The notes under the pieces are model-generated. The model was not told the DNA's origin. It made no database searches and saw only the letters and a program-made list of their open reading frames with translations. This document shows positions 16,628 to 25,259 of a stretch of 64,000 bases of DNA, piece by piece. Where the stretch lies: positions 29,131 to 93,130 of the forward strand of contig NZ_NHMK01000006.1 in assembly GCF_002198095.1 (NCBI RefSeq), in the 5' to 3' direction. Both the position numbers and the translations under genes were made by a program. This DNA is from Deinococcus indicus (GTDB lineage: Bacteria; Deinococcota; Deinococci; Deinococcales; Deinococcaceae). The stretch's first letter is position 1. Each line of letters starts with the position of its first letter.

Positions 16628-17712
16628 TGCCGAGCATCCAGGATGTCGCCCAGCTCGCCCAGGTCTCCACGGCCACCGCTTCCCGCGCCCTCTCCCGCCC
16701 CGACATGGTCGCGCAGACCACCCGTGAACGCGTCCTGAAAGCCGCCCGGCAGCTCGGGTACCAGCCCAACGTGCTGGCCCGCGGCCTGCGGCAGGGCGAG
16801 ACGCGCACCATCGGCGTGATCGTCACGGACATCCTCAACCCCTTCCACGCCACGCTCGCCAAGGGCATCCAGGACGCCGCCGACCGGCACGGCTACGTGG
16901 CGTTCCTGTTCAACAGCGACGAGGACCCCGCCAAGGAGCGCCGCGCCCTGGACACCCTGCGCGGCCACCTGCCCCAGGGCCTGATCCTGGTGCCCACCAG
17001 CGGCGCCCGCGAACACCTGAAGGCCATGCCGGACCTGCCGGTCGTTGAACTCGACCGCGTGACCGGCCGCCCGGACGCCACGACCGTGACCACCGACAAC
17101 ACCGGCGGCGGCGCGGCCGCCACCCGCCACCTGATCGAACTGGGCCACACCCGCATCGGCATGATCGTGGGCCAGCAGGACATCAGCACCGCCACCGAAC
17201 GCCACGACGCCTACCGCGCCGCCCTGCACGCCGCCGGCCTGACCTACGACCCGGCGCTGGTCCTGCCCGGCAACCACCGCGAGGATGACGGCTACCGCGC
17301 CGCCATGCACCTGCTGAGCCTCCCGGCCGACCACCGTCCCACCGCGCTGTTCGTGGGCAACAACGAGATGACCGTCGGCGCGGTCCTGGCCGCCCGCGCC
17401 CTGAGCCTGCGCATCCCCGAGGACCTGAGCATCGTGGGTTTCGACGATTCGCGCTGGGCGCAGACGATGACCCCGCCGCTGACGGTCGTGGCGCAGCCCG
17501 CCTACGACCTGGGCGTGCAGGCCTGCGAGCTGCTGCTGCGGCGCCTGAGCGCCTCCGGGAACCGCACACCGGCCCGCGTGCAGCTGCCCACCACCCTGAT
17601 CCTGCGTCACTCCACCGCGCCCCCCGCCCGGCCCCGTTCCGGCGCGTCCGGCCCGGATCCATCCGCCGCCCACCCGCCCGTCACCCCCTCGACCGGTCCA
17701 CCCCGCGCCTGA
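16627..17712 (+). CDS. LacI-family transcriptional regulator of a sugar uptake operon
   Basis: A 361-residue regulator. The HTH at residues 3-22 is IQDVAQLAQVSTATASRALS, followed by the hinge helix YQPNVLARGLRQGETRTIGVI and a periplasmic-binding-type effector domain ending with SIVGFDDSRWAQTMTPPLTVV. The C-terminal 30 residues are Pro/Ser-rich and probably disordered. It lies 47 nt before the sugar-binding protein gene and surely controls that operon; effector inferred to be ribose, fructose or xylose. Confidence 0.93.
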   Translation: MPSIQDVAQLAQVSTATASRALSRPDMVAQTTRERVLKAARQLGYQPNVLARGLRQGETRTIGVIVTDILNPFHATLAKGIQDAADRHGYVAFLFNSDEDPAKERRALDTLRGHLPQGLILVPTSGAREHLKAMPDLPVVELDRVTGRPDATTVTTDNTGGGAAATRHLIELGHTRIGMIVGQQDISTATERHDAYRAALHAAGLTYDPALVLPGNHREDDGYRAAMHLLSLPADHRPTALFVGNNEMTVGAVLAARALSLRIPEDLSIVGFDDSRWAQTMTPPLTVVAQPAYDLGVQACELLLRRLSASGNRTPARVQLPTTLILRHSTAPPARPRSGASGPDPSAAHPPVTPSTGPPRA

Positions 17713-17759
17713 CCGTCCACCCCCGCCCCGACGCCCCTCTCACACCCAGGAGACCCACC

Positions 17760-18770
17760 ATGCGCCACGCCAGACTGATCGCCGCCACTGCCCTTCTCGC
17801 CGCGACCGCCGTGACCGTCACTTCCGTGCAGGCCCAGAGCAGCGCGCAACCCGTGATCGGCCTGATCACCAAGACCGAGACCAACCCCTTCTTCGTGAAG
17901 ATGAAAGAAGGCGCGCAGAAGGAAGCGACCCGCCTGGGCGCCAAACTGCTGACCGCCGCCGGGAAGGCCGACGGGGACAACGCCGGGCAGGTCGCCGCCA
18001 TCGAGAACATGGTCGCCGCCGGCGCCAAGACCATCCTGATCACGCCCAGCGACTCCAAGGCCATCGTGCCTGCCATCGCCAAGGCCCGCGCGCAGGGCGT
18101 CATGGTCATCGCGCTGGACAGCCCCACCGAACCCGCCAGCGCCGTGGACGCCCTGTTCGCCACGAACAACTACCAGGCGGGCATCCTGATCGGCCAGTGG
18201 GCCAGGAAGGCCATGGGCACCAAGAAGCCCGTCATCGCCACGCTGGACCTGTTCCCCGGCCATCCGGTCGGCATCGCGCGGCACAACGGCTTCCTGGCGG
18301 GCTTCGGCGTCAAGGGCATCACGGCCAGCACCAAAGACCTCGTGAACACGGGCGTCGCCTGCGCGCAGGACTCCTTCGGGGATCAGACCAAGGGCCAGAC
18401 CGCCATGGAGAACTGCCTCCAGAAGAACCCGGACATCAACGTCGTGTACACCATCAACGAACCCGCCGCTGCCGGCGCGTACCAGGCGCTGAAGGCCGCC
18501 GGGAAGGAGAAGAGCGTCCTGATCGTCTCCGTGGACGGAGGCTGCGCGGGCGTGCGCAACGTCGAGGGCGGCGTGATCGGCGCGACCAGCCAGCAGTACC
18601 CCCTGAAGATGGCCAGCATGGGCGTCGCGGCGGGCGTGAACTACGCCAAGACCGGCAAGAAGGTCAGCGGGTACACCGACACCGGCGTCACCCTGATCAC
18701 CAACAAGGCCATGAGCGGCGTGAAGAGCCAGAACGGCAAGTTCGGCCTCGCCAACTGCTGGGGGCAGTGA
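17760..18770 (+). CDS. Sugar ABC transporter substrate-binding protein (FrcB/RbsB type)
   Basis: A 336-residue exported protein. The signal peptide runs from MRHARLIAATALL to VQAQ near residue 27. The mature part is a Peripla_BP_4 fold with ITKTETNPFFVKMKEGAQ, ITPSDSKAIVPAI and VVYTINEPAAAGAYQALKA; VSVDGGCAGVRN contains a conserved Asp of the sugar pocket. Start with AGGAGA eight nt upstream. The single-domain ATPase partner makes the set look more like FrcBCA (fructose/mannose/ribose) than RbsABC. Confidence 0.92.
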   Translation: MRHARLIAATALLAATAVTVTSVQAQSSAQPVIGLITKTETNPFFVKMKEGAQKEATRLGAKLLTAAGKADGDNAGQVAAIENMVAAGAKTILITPSDSKAIVPAIAKARAQGVMVIALDSPTEPASAVDALFATNNYQAGILIGQWARKAMGTKKPVIATLDLFPGHPVGIARHNGFLAGFGVKGITASTKDLVNTGVACAQDSFGDQTKGQTAMENCLQKNPDINVVYTINEPAAAGAYQALKAAGKEKSVLIVSVDGGCAGVRNVEGGVIGATSQQYPLKMASMGVAAGVNYAKTGKKVSGYTDTGVTLITNKAMSGVKSQNGKFGLANCWGQ

Positions 18771-18877
18771 GCCTCCGGTGGGCGGAGTGATCCGGACACC
18801 CCACCCGACCGAGAAGGCGTGAACCCACCCCGGGCGCCGAGTGGCGTTCCTGACCCGCCCCTGCCCCTCACCCTCCC

Positions 18878-18917
18878 TTCGCCACGGCCCGCGCCCACAG
18901 AGCCGCGCCGTGGCGAA
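18878..18917 (+). other. Intercistronic hairpin between binding protein and permease
   Basis: TTCGCCACGGC (18878-18888) is exactly complementary to GCCGTGGCGAA (18907-18917), with an 18-nt loop. It lies in a 168-nt gap in the operon. A role in differential expression of the binding protein is likely by analogy. Confidence 0.55.
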
Positions 18918-18938
18918 CCACTTGAACCGGGGAGACCC

Positions 18939-19919
18939 ATGAGCATGACGCAACCCACCACCCCACCCGCCCGGCGCTTCCAGCTGCCGAACCTCAGCAC
19001 CCTGGGGCCACTGATCGCCCTGCTGCTCGCCTGCCTGTTCTTCGCCACGCAGTCCGACCGCTTCCTGACGCTGGGAACCTTCTCGCTGATCCTGCAACAG
19101 GCGTCGTTCATCGGCGTGATCGCCATCGCGCAGACCCTGATCATCCTGACGGCCGGCATCGACCTGAGCTGCGGCATGATCATGGCGCTCGCCAGCATGG
19201 TGATCGGCAAGCTGGCCGTCGAGCAGGGCGTGCCCATTCCGCTGGCGATCCTGGCGGGCTTCGCGGTCGGGGCGTTCGCCGGCTGGCTGAACGGCCTGCT
19301 GATCACGAAATGGAAGTTGCCGCCGTTCATCGTGACGCTCGGCATGTACTCCATCGTGTTCGCCGCCGTGAAGATCTACTCGAAGGCCACCAGCGTCCCC
19401 ATGCCCGCCGACGGCCTGACCTTCCTCGCGCAGCGCTTCACGGTGTTCGGCACGCCGTTCACGTACGGCAGCCTGCTGATGGTCGCACTGTTCGTCCTGA
19501 CGTGGCTGTACCTGAACTTCACCGCGCCGGGGCGGCACATCTACGCGCTGGGCAACAACCCCGAAGCGGTGCGTCTGAGCGGCATTCCCCAGAACCGCCT
19601 GCTGCTCAGCGTGTACACCTTCGCCGGGGTGCTGTACGGCGTGGCGGCCCTGCTGCTGCTCGAACGCATCGGCGGCGCGTCCCCCGAGGCCGGCACCACC
19701 GAGAACCTGGAGAGCATCACGGCCGTCGTGATCGGCGGCACCAGCCTGTTCGGCGGGCGCGGCAACGTGATGGGCACCCTGATCGGCGTGCTGATCGTCG
19801 GCGTGTTCCGCTCGGGCCTGACCTTCATGGGCCTGGACAGCGTGTACCAGAACCTCATCACCGGCATCCTGATCATCCTGGCGGTCGCCGCCGACCAGTT
19901 CTCCCGGAGGAAAGCATGA
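18939..19919 (+). CDS. Sugar ABC transporter permease (FrcC/RbsC type)
   Basis: A 326-residue membrane protein of the BPD_transp_2 family with about 10 hydrophobic segments. Signatures: GVIAIAQTLIILTAGIDLSCGMIMALASMV, LPPFIVTLGMYSI, ALGNNPEAVRLSGI and ITAVVIGGTSLFGGRGNVMGTLIGVLIVG. The ATG at 18939 has GGGGAGA six nt upstream and was preferred to upstream in-frame starts. The stop overlaps the ATPase ATG. Confidence 0.92.
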   Translation: MSMTQPTTPPARRFQLPNLSTLGPLIALLLACLFFATQSDRFLTLGTFSLILQQASFIGVIAIAQTLIILTAGIDLSCGMIMALASMVIGKLAVEQGVPIPLAILAGFAVGAFAGWLNGLLITKWKLPPFIVTLGMYSIVFAAVKIYSKATSVPMPADGLTFLAQRFTVFGTPFTYGSLLMVALFVLTWLYLNFTAPGRHIYALGNNPEAVRLSGIPQNRLLLSVYTFAGVLYGVAALLLLERIGGASPEAGTTENLESITAVVIGGTSLFGGRGNVMGTLIGVLIVGVFRSGLTFMGLDSVYQNLITGILIILAVAADQFSRRKA

Positions 19920-20749
19920 CCGCCGCCGCCCACCTGCCCGTCACCCCGCCCGGCCCGCAGACCGCCCGGCCACTGGTTATGGAAGCCCGGAACCTCGTCA
20001 AGCGCTACGGGCACGTCACCGCCATCGGCGGCGCGGATTTCGAGTTGCGTCCCGGCGAGATCATGGCCGTCATCGGTGACAACGGCGCGGGCAAGAGCAG
20101 CCTGATCAAGGCGCTGTCCGGCGCGCTGATCCCCGACGAGGGCGAGATCCTGCTGGACGGCCGGCCCGTGCATTTCCGCACGCCCAGCGACGCCCGCCGC
20201 GAGGGGATCGAGACCGTGTACCAGGCCCTCGCGGTGGCGCCCGCCATGACCATCGCCGAGAACCTGTTCCTGGGCCGCGAACTGTACGTCGGGGGGCCGC
20301 TGGGCCGCCTGCTGAAAGTCATTGACCGCCGGCGCATGCTGACCGAGGCCACGCAGCACATGCAGGGCCTGCAGTTCGCCATCAAGAGCATGAACCAGCC
20401 GGTCGAGACGCTCAGTGGCGGTCAGCGGCAGGGCGTGGCCGTGGCCCGCGCCGCCGCCTTCGCCCGGCACGTGGTCATCATGGACGAACCCACCGCCGCG
20501 CTCGGCGTGCGCGAGGGCAACATGGTCCTGGACCTGATCCGCAAGGTGCGGGACAAGGGCCTGCCCGTCATCCTGATCAGCCACAACATGCCGCACGTCT
20601 TCGAGATCGCCGACCGCATCCACGTGCACCGCATGGGCCGGCGCGCCGCGCTGCTGAACCCGAAGAAGATCAGCATGGCCGACACTGTCTCGGTCATGAC
20701 CGGCGCCCTGGCCGCCGCGGATCTCAGCGCCGATGTCCTGGCCCACTGA
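19916..20749 (+). CDS. Sugar ABC transporter ATP-binding protein (FrcA type, single domain)
   Basis: A 277-residue ABC ATPase: Walker A GDNGAGKS (residues 54-61), Q-loop region VYQALAVAP, signature LSGGQ (166-170), Walker B VVIMDEP (186-192) and the switch His in SHNMPHV. RbsA and XylG proteins have two ABC domains in about 500 residues; this one has a single domain like FrcA and would act as a homodimer. Coupled to the permease by ATGA. Confidence 0.92.
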   Translation: MTAAAHLPVTPPGPQTARPLVMEARNLVKRYGHVTAIGGADFELRPGEIMAVIGDNGAGKSSLIKALSGALIPDEGEILLDGRPVHFRTPSDARREGIETVYQALAVAPAMTIAENLFLGRELYVGGPLGRLLKVIDRRRMLTEATQHMQGLQFAIKSMNQPVETLSGGQRQGVAVARAAAFARHVVIMDEPTAALGVREGNMVLDLIRKVRDKGLPVILISHNMPHVFEIADRIHVHRMGRRAALLNPKKISMADTVSVMTGALAAADLSADVLAH

Positions 20750-22220
20750 AGCTGAAGCCCGGCCCGCCCGCCACGCGCGTCCGGCGGGCGGGCCGGACGT
20801 GGTGCTGGCCCTGGACCTCGGCACCGGCAGCCTGAAAGCCGCGCTGATCACGGCGGGCGGTGACGTCCTGCGCCGCGCCGCGCAGGCCTACCCGGCCCAC
20901 AGTCCCCAGCCCGGCTGGTCCGAGAGCCACCCGGACGACTGGTGGGCGGCCGCGCAGCGCGCCGCACAGGACGTGCTACGCGGCCGCGACCCGGCGCGCG
21001 TGCGGGCCGTGAGCCTGTCCGGGCAGATGCACGGCGTGACCCTGACCGCCCCCACCGGCGAGGCCGTGCGGCCTGCCGTGCTGTGGTCCGACACGCGCAG
21101 CGCCCCGCAGCTCGAGGCGTACCACGCGCTGCCAGAGCCGTTGCTGCGCCACCTGCGCAACCCGCCCGTCACGGGATTCGCCGGCCCGACCCTGCTGTGG
21201 CTGGCCGCGCACGAACCCGCCGCCCTGGCCGCCGCCCGCTGGGCGCTGCAACCCAAGGACTGGCTGCGCCTGCACTTGACCGGCGAGGCCGCCACCGACC
21301 CCTCGGACGCCTCGGGCACGCTGCTGTTCGACCCGCAGCGGCAGGACTGGCACGCCGGACTGCTGGAGCGCCTGGGCCTCCCGGCCGCGCTGCTGCCGCC
21401 CATCCGGCCGTCCGGCAGCGTCGCCGGGTTCCTGCGGCCCGCACCCGCCCGCGCCCTGGGACTTCCGGCGGGCCTGCCGGTCCTGACCGGGGCGGCCGAC
21501 ACCGCCGCCGCCCTGCACGCCGCTGACCCCGCACCCGGCGAGGCGCAGCTGACCGTCGGAACCGGCGCGCAGATCGCCGTGAGCCGCGCCGACCTGCCCG
21601 GACCGCACCCGGCCCTACATGCCTTCCGGGACGCCGCGCAGGGCTGGTACCAGCTGGCCGCCGTGCAGAACGCCGGGAACGTGCTGGAATGGGTGCGGCG
21701 CACCCTGCGCCTCTCCTGGCCGGACATGTACCTGGGCGCGCAGCAGACGGCCGGGCCAGCCACGCCGCTGTTCCTGCCTTACCTGACCGGCGACCGCACC
21801 CCCCACCTGAACCCCCACGCCCGCGCCGGATGGCTGGAACTGGGAGCCGATCACGGTCCCGGCCACCTCGCCTACGCCGCGTTCGAGGGCGTGGCGCTGT
21901 CCATCGCGCAGGCCGCCGAACAGCTCGACCTGCCCCGCGCGCACCCGCTGCGTCTCGCCGGGGGCGGCACCCTGGAACCCTGGTGGCAGCAGCTGCTCGC
22001 GGACGCCCTGAACCGCCCGCTGCACGTCACGGACGCCCCCGACGCCTCGCTGCGCGGCGCCGCCCGCCTCGCCTGGACCGGCCTGGGCGTTCCCTGGACG
22101 GGTGAGGCCGGGCCTGCACGGGTCACGGTCCATCCCTCAGCGGACCGGATCAGTCAGGACCGGCGGGAGCGTTTCGGCCGCGCGGCGGATCAGCTCATGC
22201 GCCGCGCCCGCCCGGACTGA
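20733..22220 (+). CDS. xylB: FGGY-family carbohydrate kinase (xylulokinase-like)
   Basis: A 495-residue sugar kinase of the FGGY family. N-terminal ATPase-fold half: VLALDLGTGSLKAALI, ESHPDDWWAA and SLSGQMHGVTL, the last typical of XylB. C-terminal half: TVGTGAQIAVS, LPYLTGDRTPHLNPHARAGWLELG and LAGGGTLEPWWQQLLADALNRPLHV. It probably phosphorylates D-xylulose or another ketose brought in by the importer, with which it overlaps by 17 nt. No xylose isomerase gene is visible, so the substrate is not certain. A GTG near 20799 is an alternative start just before the conserved domain. Confidence 0.88.
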   Translation: MSWPTEAEARPARHARPAGGPDVVLALDLGTGSLKAALITAGGDVLRRAAQAYPAHSPQPGWSESHPDDWWAAAQRAAQDVLRGRDPARVRAVSLSGQMHGVTLTAPTGEAVRPAVLWSDTRSAPQLEAYHALPEPLLRHLRNPPVTGFAGPTLLWLAAHEPAALAAARWALQPKDWLRLHLTGEAATDPSDASGTLLFDPQRQDWHAGLLERLGLPAALLPPIRPSGSVAGFLRPAPARALGLPAGLPVLTGAADTAAALHAADPAPGEAQLTVGTGAQIAVSRADLPGPHPALHAFRDAAQGWYQLAAVQNAGNVLEWVRRTLRLSWPDMYLGAQQTAGPATPLFLPYLTGDRTPHLNPHARAGWLELGADHGPGHLAYAAFEGVALSIAQAAEQLDLPRAHPLRLAGGGTLEPWWQQLLADALNRPLHVTDAPDASLRGAARLAWTGLGVPWTGEAGPARVTVHPSADRISQDRRERFGRAADQLMRRARPD

Positions 22221-22250
22221 CCGGCCACGTCCGCATGGCCGCCTCTGCTC

Positions 22251-22256
22251 TACCCT
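22251..22256 (+). promoter_or_regulatory. -10 box of a leaderless gene
   Basis: TACCCT fits TANNNT and lies six nt before the ATG at 22263. No -35 hexamer is obvious. Confidence 0.5.
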
Positions 22257-22262
22257 GGACGC

Positions 22263-22715
22263 ATGACCCATCCCGAGTCCAGCTCCCTGTCCGACTTTCC
22301 CCTGCCGGCATTCACGGACGACCTGACGCGCCTGATGGTGCAGCGCGGCGTGACGTCCCTGGCGGCCCGTCCGGACCTCCCGGCCGGTCAGACGGCCCTG
22401 CTGGGCCTGACCGAACAGGACGTGTTCACGACCCAGGACCTCGCCTTCGCGTTCATGGGAGAGGCGGACCACCGCGCGGCCGCCGAGGCGTACCGGGTGG
22501 ACGCCTCCGCCTTCCAGGCGACCGCCGGCCAGCGCGGCCAGGAGGACGCCGCGCAGTTCGCCCGCGCGACCGGCGACCTGTTCGACCGTTACGGGGTGAT
22601 GGCGCTGGAATTTCCGGCCGGTTCCTTCCTGGGGTTCCGGAACACCGCCCAGGGCATGCGCTTCACGGTGGACGGCCTGGAATTGACGCTGCGCGGCTCG
22701 TCCCGCCCGGCCTGA
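22263..22715 (+). CDS. Hypothetical protein
   Basis: A 150-residue soluble protein with no signal peptide or membrane segment; I do not recognise a family. It is acidic and mostly helical by composition, with LTRLMVQRGVTSLAARPDL, a central MGEADHRAAAEAYRVDASAFQA stretch and a short C-terminal beta pattern (GMRFTVDGLELTLRG). GC-rich codon use matches the neighbours. The stop codon overlaps the left end of MITE copy 3, which may have altered the original C-terminus. Confidence 0.7.
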   Translation: MTHPESSSLSDFPLPAFTDDLTRLMVQRGVTSLAARPDLPAGQTALLGLTEQDVFTTQDLAFAFMGEADHRAAAEAYRVDASAFQATAGQRGQEDAAQFARATGDLFDRYGVMALEFPAGSFLGFRNTAQGMRFTVDGLELTLRGSSRPA

Positions 22716-22872
22716 TACGGACTCCGATTGAATGGGCTGCAAAGCCCGCTGGGTCCGAGCGGATGCGACTCGTAGAGCTGCCCCGCAGAGTAGGAGAGAC
22801 ACGGGTTCCGGACATGGAGTCAGCAATCCGGTGAAATTCCGGATTGTTGGCGAAACAAACGGCAGTCCGTAT
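22715..22872. repeat. MITE-like short repeat, copy 3 (complete)
   Basis: 158 bp with perfect ends ATACGGACT (22715-22723) and AGTCCGTAT (22864-22872). The internal order is the same as in copy 2. The A of the upstream gene's TGA is the first base of the element. Confidence 0.85.
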
Positions 22873-22915
22873 GACCATCCGGGCACCTGCGGCCTCCGGC
22901 GCCGTCCGCGGCCTC

Positions 22916-22921
22916 TATGCT
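22916..22921 (+). promoter_or_regulatory. -10 box of a leaderless gene
   Basis: TATGCT, a good TANNNT match, lies seven nt before the ATG at 22929. This decides between that ATG and one at 22917, which lies inside the box. Confidence 0.55.
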
Positions 22922-22928
22922 GGGCCGC

Positions 22929-23375
22929 ATGCCTGACGCCCAGCTGCGCGCCGACCTGATCCGTCACTTCCGACTGGGAAGACGCTCCATTCACGGACCT
23001 GCCCACTGGGCGCGCGTGCAGGCGCACGCCGAGCGGCTGGCGCTGGCGTCCGGCGGGGACATGACGGTGGCGCGGTACTTCGCGTGGTTCCATGACGCCG
23101 AACGTCTCGACGAAGCTGACGACCTGGGTCACGGGGCGCGCGCGGCGGCCCTCGTCCGGGCGTGGCGCGGCCGCCTGCCCCTCTCGGACGCGCAGGTGGA
23201 CCTGCTGGCTCGCGCCTGCGAACGCCACGAACTCGGTGAGGTCAGCCGTGACCCCACCATCGGCGCGTGCTGGGACGCCGACCGCCTGGAACTGACGCGC
23301 GTGGGCATGCAACCCGACGCGCGGTACATGAGCACCGCCGCCGGAAAGGCGGAAACCCTCACCGTGACCATCTGA
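22929..23375 (+). CDS. HD-domain phosphohydrolase-like protein
   Basis: A 148-residue protein with the HD-superfamily metal ligands: a first His in SIHGPAHWARV, the HD pair in FAWFHDAERLDEADD, HGARAAALVRAW, and a later Asp in CWDADRLELTRVG. Such proteins hydrolyse phosphomonoesters or nucleotides; the substrate is unknown. The start at 22929 is set by the -10 box seven nt upstream. It lies directly after MITE copy 3, so its promoter borders the repeat. Confidence 0.82.
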   Translation: MPDAQLRADLIRHFRLGRRSIHGPAHWARVQAHAERLALASGGDMTVARYFAWFHDAERLDEADDLGHGARAAALVRAWRGRLPLSDAQVDLLARACERHELGEVSRDPTIGACWDADRLELTRVGMQPDARYMSTAAGKAETLTVTI

Positions 23376-23416
23376 ACCCGCGTGACCCGCGACCCGGCTG
23401 GCGCGGCGCAGGTGGT

Positions 23417-24805
23417 TCAGCTGTCGCGGTTCAGCCAGGGAATGACCAGCCCGTCGTCCGACGGGTCCGGCCGGTCCGGGGCGGGGGCCGTGCGGCCGGC
23501 GGGCGGCTCCAGCGGCGTGGCTCCCGGCGTGGATGGCGGACGGGTGGGCGGAGTGGCTCCCGCCGGCGGCGGGTCAGTCAGCGAGCGGTCCCCGCCGGGA
23601 CGCAGGCCGCGCAGGTAACGGTCCTCGGCTCCCAGGCGGGCGCGGCTGTCTTCCAGTCGTCCGGTCACGAGTTCGGTCGCTAGGGCGTCCACGGCTCCTG
23701 CCAGCGCCCGCACGGCCCGCTCGATCTCGTTCTCGACGGCCCGCAGGGACGGTTCCTGCGCGGCCAGCAGGTTCAGGGCGCGCAGGCGTCCGCGCTGGTC
23801 CTCCAGGTCCCGCGCTTCCCGCAGGATACGTGCGTGCGTTTCGAGCAGCTGCCCGTGCCGGACGCGCAGCCGCGCGACGTTCGCGTCCAGCTGGGTGGCG
23901 GGGCGCAGGTCCTGCGCGATCAGGTCGAGGCGGCGGCGCAGGTCCTGAAGCGTGCGGGCCGTCACCGCGCCCGGTTGCGCCGGACTGACCGGAGCGTCCG
24001 GCGTGGCGCGGACTGTCGGTGACGCGGGCTCGGCCGGTCCCAGCAGCGCCTGCCACGCCCGCTGGAAGCGTGTCAGGACGGAATCCTGCGTCGCCTCTGC
24101 GGTCGGGGACGGCGCGGCGGGCGGTGGGCTGCCAGGCGCAGTGGCGGCCCCCATCGGCAGCGTGACGGAAGTGGGAGGCGGGGGCGGTGCGGCTGGCCGC
24201 GCAGCGGGCGGAGGTGCAGGGCTCGTTCCCGCAGAGACCGGGGGGACTGCTCCTGCGGCCGGGCCGGGTCGCGGCTGGACGGGGGACACGGCGGGCGGTG
24301 ATACCGGGCCGGGTGGGGGGCGCAGGGACGCGGCAGGAACACCGAGCAGTGTGGCCGCGCCTTCCGGACCGCCGCGCGTTTCCTCGCCCTGCACGCGCAT
24401 CCGCCAGCGGCGGTCGTGCAGGTACAGCTCGCACAGCAGCAGGGTGCGCTCCCGGTCGGCGGGACCGCTGGCAGCGGGAACGGTCAGGTCGGCCGCGGCC
24501 GGGGGTGCGTTCAGGCTGGCCAGGGTCAGTGTGCCGGTCCAGCCGGCCCGGCCGCGCCACGAGCAACCGATGGTCACGCGCGTCACGCCGCTCGCCGGGG
24601 CGTGGCCGAGGCGGATCTCGGCAGTGAAGGGCCCGGTGCGGACCAGGTCGGCAGGAGCCGGGAGGGCACTGGACGGTCCGGTCGCCACGATCCACAGCCG
24701 GGTGCCGGTGGGTGCGCGGCCCAGGTGGACGTTCAGGGATTCCAGTCCGGTGGGCCCGAACTGTCGGCGGATGTCCAGGCGCTCCCCAGGGATGAGTTCA
24801 TGCAT
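23417..24805 (-). CDS. TerD-like stress protein with proline-rich linker and C-terminal coiled coil
   Basis: A 462-residue protein. Residues 1-165 resemble a TerD/TerA domain: an N-terminal GERLDIRRQF.., then ERTLLLCELYLHDRRWRMRVQGEETRGG, the usual end of that fold. Residues 165-245 are Pro/Ala-rich and probably disordered. Residues about 290-420 are strongly helical with heptad character (TARTLQDLRRRLDLIAQDL.., RVRHGQLLETHARILREARDLEDQ..) and should form a coiled coil. TerD domains bind Ca2+ and occur in tellurite/phage/stress systems. No other ter genes are in the window. Start at 24805, with GGAGGA nine nt upstream. Confidence 0.78.
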   Translation of the reverse strand: MHELIPGERLDIRRQFGPTGLESLNVHLGRAPTGTRLWIVATGPSSALPAPADLVRTGPFTAEIRLGHAPASGVTRVTIGCSWRGRAGWTGTLTLASLNAPPAAADLTVPAASGPADRERTLLLCELYLHDRRWRMRVQGEETRGGPEGAATLLGVPAASLRPPPGPVSPPAVSPVQPRPGPAAGAVPPVSAGTSPAPPPAARPAAPPPPPTSVTLPMGAATAPGSPPPAAPSPTAEATQDSVLTRFQRAWQALLGPAEPASPTVRATPDAPVSPAQPGAVTARTLQDLRRRLDLIAQDLRPATQLDANVARLRVRHGQLLETHARILREARDLEDQRGRLRALNLLAAQEPSLRAVENEIERAVRALAGAVDALATELVTGRLEDSRARLGAEDRYLRGLRPGGDRSLTDPPPAGATPPTRPPSTPGATPLEPPAGRTAPAPDRPDPSDDGLVIPWLNRDS

Positions 24806-24926
24806 CGGCGGCGGTCCTCCTCTTCAGTGAACTCCATGATGGCAGGGTGGACAGGCCAGGGGCGCCGATTTGAGAGCCAGCTAAACCCGCCATTATGTCT
24901 AGACAACATACCCGGAAGGCCACCGC

Positions 24927-25103
24927 ATGGAACTTCCGCCTGTAAAGGCCGAGAAGGTGTCTCCGATGCTTTTCATGGAGTGCGAGTCGGGACCTAATTG
25001 CGTAGGCAGCTGTAGGCCCCCTGGAGAGCCGAGAATGACCATCCACTTCCTGATGGTTCCTCAATGTGGGTCCGATCTGCCTGTTTCGGACCTATCCAGC
25101 TAG
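24927..25103 (+). CDS. Possible small Cys-containing protein (58 aa)
   Basis: An open frame from ATG 24927 to TAG 25101-25103, with GGAAGG seven nt before the ATG. The peptide has four cysteines (FMECESGPNCVGSCR.., VPQCGSD) and no known family. It is the only reading of the otherwise empty stretch between the TerD-like gene and the origin that has a ribosome site. It could be chance. Confidence 0.3.
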   Translation: MELPPVKAEKVSPMLFMECESGPNCVGSCRPPGEPRMTIHFLMVPQCGSDLPVSDLSS

Positions 25104-25156
25104 GTCGGCGGGCGGGAGGCATCACCTGGTGGGATCAGTCAGGGGGTGCGATCGCT

Positions 25157-25216
25157 GATGATGATCTTTTTCTTTGAGAAAAGATTTTAAAAGATATTTG
25201 ATGATCATCATCAAGG
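25157..25216. other. AT-rich stretch at the origin (candidate DNA-unwinding element)
   Basis: A run of A/T-rich sequence (CTTTTTCTTTGAGAAAAGAT, TTTTAAAAGATATTTGATGA, TCATCATCAA) stands out in a GC-rich neighbourhood. It lies about 45 nt left of the first iteron, the usual place for strand opening in iteron plasmids. It also contains a small AAAAG/CTTTT dyad. Confidence 0.6.
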
Positions 25217-25259
25217 GCGGCCGGTCGATCGCGATAAACACGACGTTTTTCGGTTTTTT

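Noticed and set aside
24798..25064. 88-codon minus-strand frame before the TerD-like gene
   Set aside because: It overlaps the TerD start region and has no ribosome site or recognisable features.
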